A stretch of DNA of 64,000 nt from Tridacna crocea. Its lineage: Eukaryota; Mollusca; Bivalvia; Cardiida; Cardiidae. The notes beneath the pieces were generated by a model. The model was not told the DNA's origin. It was given only the letters and a program-made list of their open reading frames with translations, and did not search any database. This document shows, piece after piece, positions 36,726-48,000 of this stretch; the stretch's first letter is position 1; the number at the start of each line of letters is the position of its first letter. The DNA lies in NCBI GenBank assembly GCA_943736015.1, contig OX031062.1:60562962-60626961 (forward strand). Direction: 5' to 3'. The translations under genes were made by a program, and so were the position numbers.

Positions 36726-38898
36726 TGTATGTCCGTGCTGGACAGTCTATAGTCATCATAAGTCTATCCCATTACTAAGATACAAAAGACGTCGATTAAG
36801 TTGAACTTATCAGGAAGCGTGGCTTTTCTATTCAACAACGGTTGTTACGTCTCTTGGACACAACGTCATATAAAAGCACGTCGTTACGTCATCAAATTAT
36901 GTGGACATTGGTTCCGTCGGCGCTGTCGCCCGCCATCATGTATGAATTATGGTGCGTGATATCAGGTTATCTATACATAAAATCTGAATAAATCTATCTA
37001 CTACTTTTTACGAGTGTAAGGAAGGAGGACTAATGAAACTTTGGGTGTTTGAACAGCCATTGTTAAGCCAGCATTTTTTTTTTTCTTCTTCTTCTTTTCA
37101 TTTCTCACAGTGCATTCTACCCTGTCCTAGACGCATTCCACAATGTAAACCACCATTTGTAGCGGCGTTTTTGAAACGGGCGATCAAAATTGTTTAAGTA
37201 ATTTTAACTGATAGTTTAATAATTAAAAAAAAAACTATCAAATCATATTCAAGTCTGGTTGAATATGCTAATTCCAAGTAACTTTAAAGGACTAGGGACT
37301 TTTTATGGTCTAAGGGAGAAAACTCGTACTGGTATAATGCATGTGTGTTTTTGCGATTGGTCTCCCTTACTTTGACGTAGGAATTTTGCATAAAACGCTA
37401 CACGAATTATATTGGGCATTTTGTTGCCGTCGGCCGGAAGATACGCTAGCGCGGGAATTTCTTATTATTTAATTGATCTGAACTATTTTACTTTACAAAT
37501 GAAAATTCTATCTGCAGCAAATATTCACTAAAAAGCAAACACGAATTTTGCTGTTGGAACTAGGTTCACTAGCTCTAGATCCGTTTTGATTAACATAGAT
37601 CTAACGTGACCTTTCTTAAAAGGAAGGGGAGCGGGTTGAGAAATAAAAAGAAATACAAGTTTATCGATATCAGTCACTGTGTAATATTTTGTGTTCCTTG
37701 TTCAAAGATGTATTTATTCTCAACCGAAACCCTAGCTTAACTCTCAAAGTTTCATATTACAATTCCCTTTCAATATTTGGCGGTTATTGAATATTGTTAT
37801 CATCTTTTAACAAACAAGGGAGATAACTTTTTATTCAATATGGGATAATATTTGCAACATGATATGTTCAAATGTTGAGTCTGATATATACCTAAGGATG
37901 CATATTAAAAACATAAAGTTTATGGTATGTCGTTTTCTTTTTTTATTAAATGAAGTAGACATCTAGATAATGTCGACATCGATCGTTTAGGCAAGGAAGT
38001 GTGTTTCGGGCTGTTTCGTCCCCTGGCTTGTTCGCTCTTGCGTATTCATCCATCAGAATCAAGAGAATTTGTTTAGCGTTTGCATGAATTCCACAACAAA
38101 ATTGGAAGCTGGTTGTAAAATTAAATTTCAGATCAATATTCAAACATTTCATGATCTAGATCTACATGGGGGGCTTTTCTTTCGCATCGTTTTTATCACT
38201 ATTTCAACATTAGGTCCCTCTCTCTCCCTTTCTCTCTTTCTCTCATCTTTTTGTAAAATAGTCACGATAGGTTCAGAGAAATAAAAATTCACAAAATACT
38301 AATTTAGATAAATGATGTGGACAAATAACATGATGCCTCATCAAAACTTGATATCCTGGATACTAGTATGTTAAGTTACGAGAATGAAAAGGATTGGAAA
38401 TGAATATCTGACTGATTTTTAATCAGTCCAGTCTGTATTTGGTGCAATTTGTCAAGTGTGATTCTAGTTTACTGTAGAAGCTTTCATGGTCTAAGGAAGC
38501 AAACTTGTACTACCATAAATAATGTAATAATGGGATTGAGTACCTTTGTTTATGACAAAATGATTGACTAAAGTCCCCTCACGAATGTTGATGAGCATTA
38601 TATTGCCGCTGGAGACAACATGAACAGTTTCGGGAAAATTTGTTTTACTCCTTATGTAACTGAATATTTGAATGAAATATTCGTGTATATGAAATTTGAT
38701 CCGTTTTAAGTATGGATATAGGAATTGTTGAACAGGAGGAAGATTTTAAATAAATTTTAAAGTACTTTTATCTTAGGCAAAGCTTTTGTCAGAACTATAA
38801 TTATGTACACTACCTTTCAATTTACAAACTTTGCAGGCACAAAAGCTTATGTTGATCTCCAGCTGGAGATAGTTAACAAAATAGTTTAATTAGGTTAT
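36726..38898. other. Upstream of the minus-strand gene; dispersed motif copies
   Basis: No gene seen. TTTTTATGGTCTAAGGGAG (37298) and CTTTCATGGTCTAAGGAAGC (38490) belong to a motif family seen three more times up to 43.4 kb. A decayed F1 trace may lie at 37040-37160. Confidence 0.5.
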
Positions 38899-39086
38899 TA
38901 AACCCTTTATCCCATAAGGCATTTCTATGGTATCTCAAATTGACCCTTAAAAACAGCTAAGATGAAGCTGTTTCTTATGTGTATATGACACCTTTTGAAA
39001 GCATGGAAAACACTGTGGCAAAAGGTGAAATTGCTCGTGACGAGCAATTATACCTTTTGCCACAATGTTTTCCAAATGCTCGTACA
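38899..39086 (-). mobile_element. F1-B, truncated
   Basis: The left end and stem are intact. The right arm stops at CCAAATGCTCGTACATC. Confidence 0.85.
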
Positions 39087-39089
39087 TCA

Positions 39090-39245
39090 CAATAACGGCA
39101 CAAAAATAAATGTTGACAACATGGTGATAAACTATCATTACATGTATTAGTGGTGGTACAACGTCTCTGGAGAACTTGTACCCTCGAGATTGGGGTACAG
39201 GTTCTCCAGGGTATGAGTTCTCCTGATACCATTTCGACCACTTAC
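39090..39245. repeat. Repeat shared with 43180-43265, with an internal palindrome
   Basis: GTTGACAACATG..AACTATCA and GTTCTCCAGGGTATGAGTTC recur at 43.2 kb. Here TCTGGAGAACTTGTACCC pairs with GGGGTACAGGTTCTCCAG. Confidence 0.7.
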
Positions 39246-39429
39246 AGTGGATCTAGATCTATGAAAATCAGCAAATATTTATGGACAAAAAATCTATCCT
39301 ATTTATTTGAGTTTCAATCATGTCATCATGTCATAAGGAAATAAAATTTTAGTTGATCTAGATCTACAGCAAAACTATGAAAAAAGATAGAAGGCAATAG
39401 ATCTATGGGAGGAAATGGGTCATCAACGT

Positions 39430-39659
39430 TTCAACTCATTACCAAACGACAATATTTTAGACTTGTCCAAATCGAAAGCATTTGCAGACGACAAAATAAT
39501 AGAGACTGAAAATTTGAAATTTGTATTGTGAAGGGTAGAAAACATTGTGGGAAAAGGAGAAAATGCTGGTTACCAGCATTTTCTCCTTTTCCCACAGTGT
39601 TTTCAAAAGGCTTCTTTCTCAGGGGCATCAAAAGTAGGGATTGTGTGGTAATGGGTTAA
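39430..39659 (+). mobile_element. F1, complete
   Basis: The right TTAA is at 39656-39659. The stem is perfect apart from CACAGTG. Confidence 0.9.
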
Positions 39660-39688
39660 TAGATCAAAATTGGACTAGAATAAAAACT

Positions 39689-41262
39689 AGAAGCCCTTGA
39701 GGGCCTGAAATTGCTCTGCTGGCATTGAATTTGCTTTTGTGCTAACATACATAATGAATTTATGATAATAAGAAAAAAAACACACTCACACACACTAAAG
39801 TGTGCTCTTGCAGCTTGGCTTCAACCTACTAAGACAGCGTATTAACCCATTACCACACAATCCCTACTTTTGACACCCATGAGAAAGAAGCCTTTTGAAA
39901 ATACTGTAGGAAAAGGAGAAAATGCTGGTAACCAGCATTTTCTCCTTTTCCCAGTGTTCTCTACCCTTCCCAGAACAAATTTCAATTTTTCAGTCACCTT
40001 TATTTTGTCGTCTGCAAATGCTTTCAATTTGAACTAGTCTAAAATTTTGTTGTCTGGTAAAAGGTTAAGTAGGTATGGTGAATTGAAAAAACAGTGAATA
40101 AAATAAAGTGCAATTTCTCAAAACTTAATGTATGGAGTCCAAGCTAAATTTGAAAGTGTTTTAGAATGCCTTGTATTACACGATTATTAGCAAACTTCAA
40201 GGAATTGGGACTAATAATATGGACTTTGTTGGGTATACAATACTAAGTCATCAAATGGCTGCTTTTTCTGAATGGTTTACTAGATTTTCTTCACTTTTAA
40301 TAGAGCTCATTTCCTTGATGAACCAAACTATCTTTGCAAGTTTCAACAGAATTCGATCAACACTGGGAACTTCATTGCTGAAACAAGAAATGGAAATTTT
40401 AAACTGCAATTAGCTACTTTTTCCACACTGATTTGTCAGTTTTTTTTTTTTTTTTTTTTCAAAAATTAATGGCCTTTTATGATACAGAGTAACTGTGCAA
40501 GTTTATGAAAATCCAGCCCCAACTGCTGACTTCATCGCATTAACAAGAAATGGAAATTTTCAACATTAAATGGCTACTTTTCCCATACTGATTGTCAGAT
40601 TTTTTTTTTTCAAAATCAATAAGGTCTAAGCTGTTGATAAGGCAAAGCAACTGTGTAAGTTCCATGAAAATCTGACTGCAAGTGCTGACTTCATGGCGAG
40701 AACTGACAAAATAGAAATTTTCATTAGCAAAAGGCTACTTTTACCATACTGTTTGTTGGTTTTTTTTTTTTTTTTATTAATTCAGTAGGTTCCAAGCTAT
40801 TTATGAGATTAACAAACTGGGCAAGTTTTTACAAAAATCTAATAAATGCAGACTTTATCACATTAACAAGAAATGGAAATTTTCAACTTAAAATGGCTAC
40901 TTTTCCCATATTGTTGCTTGGATTTTCTTCAAAATCAGTAGAAGTGATGCTATTGATAGGATAACGATACTGTGTAAGTTTCACAGAAATCTCACCACAA
41001 GTGTAGATTTTATGGCATAAACAAGAAATAGAAATTTCAAACTTGAAATGGCTACTTTTCAATACTTTATCTTGGAATTTTGTCAAAATCGATAGGTTTC
41101 AAGCAATTGATGATATAAACAAACTGTGTAAGTTTCATGAAAATCTGATGAAAATCTGATGAGAAATGCAGATTTTTTTGTGTAAAACAAGAAAAAAGAT
41201 TAACGGATTGACAGACAGATGGACGGACAGACGGACGAACGGACGGCAGAACCCCCCCCCCC
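39689..41262. repeat. Bivalve-type repeat with ~160-bp tandem body and GACGGACGGAC tail
   Basis: Opens GAAGCCCTTGAGGGCCTGAA. From about 40380, units with AGAAATGGAAATTTT, GGCTACTTTTCCCATA and AAGTTTCATGAAAATC recur every ~160 bp (40385, 40548, 40708, 40868, 41025), each with a T run. It ends in a GGACGGACAGACGGACGAAC tail. An F1 copy is inserted near its start. Confidence 0.75.
39842..40068 (-). mobile_element. F1, complete, inside the repeat above
   Basis: TTAA 39842-39845 and 40065-40068. Confidence 0.9.
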
Positions 41263-42889
41263 CCAATGACATAGACAATAGAGTTAAAATCAAGAGAAAG
41301 CTCCAAATTATCGCTGTGGATTGGTCTCGGGTCTGTCCCATATACGTTCTCTGTAAGATTCCATTGTGATTTTTATGGTCAAAGGGAAAAAACTCGAGCA
41401 ATCTGGTATCCATTAGTTATGAAGAGTACTCTCCCTTTATGTTGCCCCCACCCCCCACCTTCGGAATAGTCTTTTTTTCAACCATTACAAACAGTCACAC
41501 CGAAGAACCGGTGCAGGGTTAATTTATACCCACACGGTCTATCGAAAAACCCGGTTCCTCTGTTACACTAAATAAGTAAAATGAGACTTGCAAGCCGATT
41601 TTGAAACCCAATCTTTGCTATTTCAAAAATGCTCTGAATGGACCGTGTAGATTTAAGATCAGCCTGCATGTTCATTTATAAGTATGCACCCCAGTTCAGT
41701 CTATGCTGATGGTTTCCCCGCTGGTATTTTTCAGTCAAAGGCAGGATGCTGTTGTGTTATTTCAATTAAATCCATTTATTGTCTCGGGGATTACGTGTTC
41801 AACTTAATAGGGAATGACCTCCCATCTTACAACCCTCTTCCACCTAAAAAGATGAGGAGTCTAAACTGGGATCAATATTAGTAAAATCATCCCAATTTAT
41901 TAACTTGGAAGATACGGGCCTGTATACGTTCAATATCTGTCCCTAGTTCCTTACGGTCAATGATCAAAGAAATGATTGGAATTTGACAATTCAGTCCATG
42001 AATATTAACGATATTTATAACCTCGAAAACCTAATTGAAAGAAAACATGTCGTTGGTTCATAAGTTTAAATATTGTAACAAAATAAAGCTTATCTATCGC
42101 ATACATTCATCAGTTGATAAATTTAATTGTAAAAATTACATTTAGATTGTGCGTGAGCTCTTACTTTGTAACCAAATTGTTCCTTCCAATTTTAAATTTC
42201 GGCGGTCGCCTTGTTTACAAATGTGACGAATACAAGGGAGACTACCACCTGTTTCCAAAAAAGTAACCACGTCTGCAAATGTTTTTCTGTCTTTTGTCTT
42301 CTGTCATGATTTCTTTCAGAAGTAGCAGCATCTTCAATCCTATCTTGAACTTTACCAGAAAAAAATGACAGCTCTACGAACATTTTTTTTTTTTTTTTTC
42401 GATACTGATCATCTTCACAAGCTGCTATGATGTTTATAATTCGTCTTCCGTTTTATGTTATCTACAAATGTAAGGGAAGTAACTCTGTCATGGAAAAGAT
42501 GAAAAGTAATGTCTGTAAATACGAGTTTTCTCCCTTTGACCATAAAATTATTCCTAATTTTAGCTGGTTTTGGTTCGTGCCACACACAATTTCCCATTTA
42601 AGGAAATCAACGTAAACAGAGTGGAGAGAAAGTAAAAGTGTTCATGAAATATAAGAACTTCTAAAAGTCGCACAAATTGATATGAAAATAGGCAAAGCCT
42701 ATAAACGGGGGAAAGAGACTTTTTCTAAGACATACACAACCATAACCTGTACAACTGTTCATTATATTTATTTGAAACTGCCCAGCAAATTTTTGATAGC
42801 AGTAGATATATGTATACTGCTTTAACTATCAAAAGACAAATTCTACACTTTTCTAAAATGAAAACCCCTGCAAAAAAAAACATTCAGAA
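41263..42889. other. Intergenic, no gene seen
   Basis: Contains a C run (41250), an E fragment (41640-41676), and motif copies TTTTTATGGTCAAAGGGA (41371) and its inverse (42525-42550). Confidence 0.45.
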
Positions 42890-43050
42890 GTGAGACAAGT
42901 GAAAAAATAGCCCTCAAGAAATCGAAAACATTGTGGAAAATGTGAAAAAGGCTGGTTACTAGAATTTTCTCCTTTCCCCGCAAAGGCCTTTAGAATCCTT
43001 CTCCTTCATGTTCGTTTAGACTCGGGATTGTGTTGTAGAGAGTTTACTTG
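42890..43050 (+). mobile_element. F1, decayed, right part
   Basis: AAAACATTGTGGAAAATGTG..GGCTGGTTACTAG with mismatched arms and a trace of the B arm. Confidence 0.6.
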
Positions 43051-44004
43051 TGAAATCTAACTCCAGATTGTCAAACACAAAATATAAACACCGCACGAGA
43101 AAGCGCACAAGTTTCTTTACTTTATTTATGTCTTTTCAACAGATGTACAAAAAAAAAAAACATTTTCATCAAATCTCAATACAATAAAGGCATAAAAATA
43201 AAAGTTGACAACATGTTTTTGAACCATCACGAGTTCTCCAGGGTACGAGTTCTTCTGATACCGACGAGACGGAACAGTGCACGAATGACTGAACTAGGCT
43301 GCGAACAGGGAGATCTAATCCAGTAGGAAAAGAATTACAGTATATGCGAGTTTTCTCCCTTAGACTCTAAAATTTCTGTAATAAAAAATACACCCAATAA
43401 ATGATTAAAATAAATTTTATGACGAAGTCTTTCAAATTGAAATAGATCATAAAAGCATTGCTTTTGAAATTAAAAACTGGGGGTAAAGAGGCATTTTTAA
43501 AAGCATATCTTAATTTTTAGGTACGTAGGGGAATGGGCACTGAAAATGGCGGCCAGGAATTAAGGGAGGTAACTTTAAAAAACTTAGGAAACACATCATG
43601 TCAAGTTGAATTGGCATGTGAAAACTGTTGGCAGAAATTAGGTCTATTTCAGCTTTTCACCGTATGAATGGTTTATCTGACAGTGTCACTTCTTGACTAC
43701 AATTTATTTCATTTTCATCATTACATTCGGTTTTCATTCTTTGAACACATTTTCTGCAAGTATACTGTAAGTGTAACGTCATACGCTACAGGTGGAGTCG
43801 ATGTGAAGGAAGGCGGGGTTTGAAAAGCTATCAGTTAGGAGGTCACAACTTGTCATGTAGGTGTTTCGAAATCGTCTTATCAATGATTTTGTTAAACCTT
43901 GTGGACTGTTTATAACGTGAGCCCTTGTTGTGTTCAGTTTTGACCACAGAAAGTCACAATATGTTTTAAACTTTCCCATATTTTAGAGTGCATAGTTTGA
44001 CAAG
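43051..44004. promoter_or_regulatory. Region upstream of the phosphatase-like gene
   Basis: It should hold the promoter, but no TATA box or other site can be assigned. A second copy of the 39.1-kb repeat lies at 43180-43265 and a motif copy at 43345-43375. TATTTTAG at 43979-43986 could be an acceptor of a 5' UTR intron. Confidence 0.3.
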
Positions 44005-45073
44005 ATGGTGTCACTCGGCTCATCATACTGTACTGTGGTGTTCTGTGGCATATTTTGTGCACTACTGGGATCAGAAGACTTCAATACTGCTGTTAAAAGA
44101 AAGCAGCCAGGCCTGAATGCACCAAATAAGTTGTGGTGGGCAAAAGAGGTAACTCCAGATTATCATATTGCTGGTCGACTGACAGAGAGACAGATCAAAT
44201 ATGCATCTGAGGGAGGATTTAGGAGTATATTATCTTTATTTATCTATGAGACAGATGATGTTGGGGATTTTGGTGGAGAGAGACTACCAAACAGTGCAGA
44301 AGCATGGGCGGTATCTCACCTCGCAGGTTTACAGTATATAGCTCTGATTGGAGCCAACGATGACTGGGCTAGTGTTGAAACCATTCAAAAATTTGCTTCG
44401 GTAATTGACCATTTAAGAAAGCCTGTGTTAATGCACTGTGACAGAGGCTACACTATCACATTTGTAACATTAATGTATATGGCAAATCAGACACGATACA
44501 ACTCCAGTTTTGAACCAAAGATTTACAGCAAGGATATTTATCGAATCACAGCAGCCATGGGTCTGGATTTTACCAGCGATGACTTAAAAGAAATTGTAGC
44601 CAATATTACTGGGGAAGAGTTTGTGAAAGATCCACCAAAGTCAAATTGTGATCCCAGTGAATGGCTTGACTTTTGGCTGGCACATCCAGTGTCTAGAAAC
44701 TGGTACACAGCAGGACAGATCAGAAAATGTGACATTAAAGTGCTGGAGGCTACGGGGTTTAAAGCCATTGTAAACATGCGACTCGGTGTTGTAACTAATA
44801 AAACATACACACAAGAACCTGTTAATTTATTAAACATTAAAGATGGCACCTCGACTTACGGGTATAAATCAGTTCTTCCAAGACAGGACTTGAATACCTT
44901 GGAGAAAAGTAGGATAAACGCCCACTTAAGTGCTGATTACATCAGTCAACATTCCAAGAAAAATTTTGAAGCAGAAAATTCACTGGAGTTTGGGGATGAT
45001 ATAGGTTATAATGAACATCTTGAGGAGGATGTGGTGAAGCTGTCAAACATGAAATATTACCATGTACCTATCT
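44005..45073 (+). CDS. Phosphatase-like gene, exon 1 (residues 1-356)
   Basis: Ends CCTATCT|gtaagt. The donor lies in the first of three tandem 38-bp units, so near-identical donors follow 38 and about 76 bp later. Reading through the first donor gives a stop at 45090. Confidence 0.85.
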
Positions 45074-48000
45074 GTAAGTGTCAAACATGAAATATTACCA
45101 TGTACCTATCTGTAAGTGTCAAACAAGAAATATTACCATGTATCTGTGAGTGTGAAATGTGAACCATTGTAGTGGCTCTAACTCTTTACCACAAAAAGCC
45201 CAGTTTTAACCCTTTACCAAACAACAACATTTTAGACTGGTCCAAATTGAAAGCATTTGCAGACAATAAAATGAAGGCAATTCAAAAATTGAAATTTGAT
45301 TTGGTAGGGTAGAAAACACTGTGGGAAAAGGAGAAAATGCTGGTTACCAGCATTTTCTCCTTTTTCCACAGTGTTTTCAAAAGGATTCTTTCTCAGGGTC
45401 GTTAAAAGTCGGGATTGTGTGGTAAAGAGTTAATCACTGAGAAACAAGCCTTTTTTGAAAACATTGTGGTAAAAGGAGAAAATGCTGGTATCCAGCATTT
45501 TCTCTTTTTTCCCGCAATGTTTTCTAACATAACAAAGACAATGGCCATCGTTTTAACCACAATTAAAGTGTTGTCTGCAAAAGCTTTCAATTCGGACAGG
45601 TCTACTTTTTTGTCATGTGGTATAGGATTAGCCGTAAATGTGACAGACAGTGTATTTTTCAGAGGGTAGAAAATATTGTTGGAAAGGAAGAAAGTGCTAG
45701 TTAGCAGCTTTTTCTTCTTTTTCCATCAATGTTTTCAAAAAGCTTTTTACAGTAAACCTAATGATCACTCAATTAAAGGGTTGATATATCACCAGACACA
45801 TACCTCACTAACTGAAAATCATTTTTGACAACAGTAAACATAAATGATAATGCAAAAGATGATTACTCAGAAGGACCATTGTCTCTTTTTTAGCCTTTTT
45901 TCTTTCACATGACTCCAATGTTCAACAAAAATTTGGACCAGTCCCAATGAAAGCATTTTATAGACTTGAAATGAGATCTGGTTCATCAACTCAATCATTA
46001 CCAAGCCACAGTATTTTAGATTACTCCAAATTGAAAGCATTTGTAGGTGACAAAGTAAAAGTGTCTGAAAATTTGAAATTTGTTTTGTGAAGGGTAGAAA
46101 ACATTGTGGGAAAAGGAGAAAATGCTGGTTACTAGCATTTTCTCCTTTTCCCACAATGTTTTCAAAAGGCTTCTTTTTCAGGGTCGTCAAAAGTCAGGAT
46201 TGTGTGGTAATGGGCTAAACAAAAGTTGCGGGTCAAAACATAGAAAAAATTATGGTAAAAGAAGAAAATACTTTTCTAATGAACGATAGAATTTCAAGAG
46301 TTGTCCAAATTCAAAGCATTTGCAGACAACAAAATTTAAAAAAAAAATTGACTCAAATGACAAAAATGACTCAAAAATTGAAACTTCACTTTAGAAGAGT
46401 AGAAAACATTGTGGGAAAAAGAGAAAATCCTGGTTTTTCCTTTTCCCACAATGTTTTCAAAACGTTTTTATCTCGGAGTGTTTAAAGTCGGCATTGTGTT
46501 GTACAGGGTTAAAAGTGGGAAAAGTATTGTGAAGATGGCAGTCTGTCATTGGTTGGTCCTAGTGTTAGTCACTGACAGAGAAAATAATTTCAAAACTAGG
46601 TAAAAACCTTCCAGTTAGCTTTGTTTTCCTCAACATGTATAACAGAACAAGGTAAACTGTAATTGTCTATCAATGAACCAGAATTTTCTTTTACAGCACC
46701 ATCGGGAAATTACACACTAGAGATGTTTCGAGAAGTGAGAGATATTTTGTTAAGTGCAGCTCAGGAAGGTCCAGTGTTGTTACATTGTGCCGATGGTAGA
46801 CGTGTTGGTATGTACCGATTTTGAATTTTGTTTCAAATTGACCTGCCAGTGGTCAAGGGCATGTAAATTTTAGCTCTTTAAAATTTTACCACACCATCCT
46901 GAGGTTTAAATTAACTCTTTACCATTCAACAAAATTTTAGACTCGTCTAAATCGAAAGCATTTGCTGACAACAAAATATATGTGACTGAAAAATTGAAGC
47001 TTGACCTTAGAAGAGTAAAAAACCTTGTGGGAATAGGAGAAAATGCTGATTACCAGCGTTTTCCCCTTTTCCCACAATGTTTTCATAAGGCCTGTCCCTC
47101 AGGGTCTTTAATCCTTTCCCAAACAATCCCTGGTTTCCACGGGTCTGGAATAGTAGCCTTTTGAAAACGTCATGGGAAAAGGAGAAAATGCTGGTAACCA
47201 GCATTTTATCCTTTTCCCATAATGTTTTCTACCCTATCATAGACAGAAATCATCTTTTCAGCAAGAGCTGAATTGTCGTCTGCAAATGCTTTCAATTTGG
47301 TCTAGTCCAAAAGTTTGTCATTTAGGAAAGGGTTAAAAGTCAAGATTGTGTGGTAAAGAAAAGACCCTGACAATGAAAGCTTTTGAAAACATTGAGGAAA
47401 AAATAGGAAATAGTGGTAGCCAGGTTTTTCTCCTTTTCTCATAATTTTTTTTCTACCCTATCACAGAAAATTTCATCATTTGAATCATGTTTAATTTATT
47501 TTCTCCCAAAGCTTTCAACTTGAACCAGGGCAAAATTTTTGCCATGGTGTAAAGGGTTAACCCTTTACTACAAAGAGCCCATTATTGACAATCCTGAGGT
47601 TGAGGGCTTTTGGAAAATCACAAGAATTTAAGAAAAGGAGAAAATGCTGGTAGCCAGTATCTTTTTCATTCCAGATGGTGTTCATCATTTGAAATTTTGA
47701 GTCACATTAATTTGTAGACTACAAATGCTTTAAATGTGTAAAATTTTGTTTTCTGATCATTACCAAACGACAAAATTTTAGGCTTATCTCATTTGAAAGC
47801 ATTTGCAGACGACAGAAATTTGAAAATTTGAAATTTGTTTTGTGAAGGGTAGAAAACTAGGAGAAAATGTTTCCTAATGGTAACCAGCATTTTTTTCCCA
47901 AAATGATTTTTACTCTATACAAGAAAAGTTGCACCTTTTGAACCACACTTAAATTGTCGTCTGTAAATGCTTTATCTTAGACAAGACTGAAATTTTGTTG

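Noticed and set aside
37040-37160. Another F1 copy
   Set aside because: Only CCAGCATTTTTTTTTTTC and a vague arm remain, which is too weak to list as an element.
40171-40413. 80-residue open frame in the intergenic region
   Set aside because: Falls in the GACGGAC-tailed dispersed repeat with a ~160-bp period.
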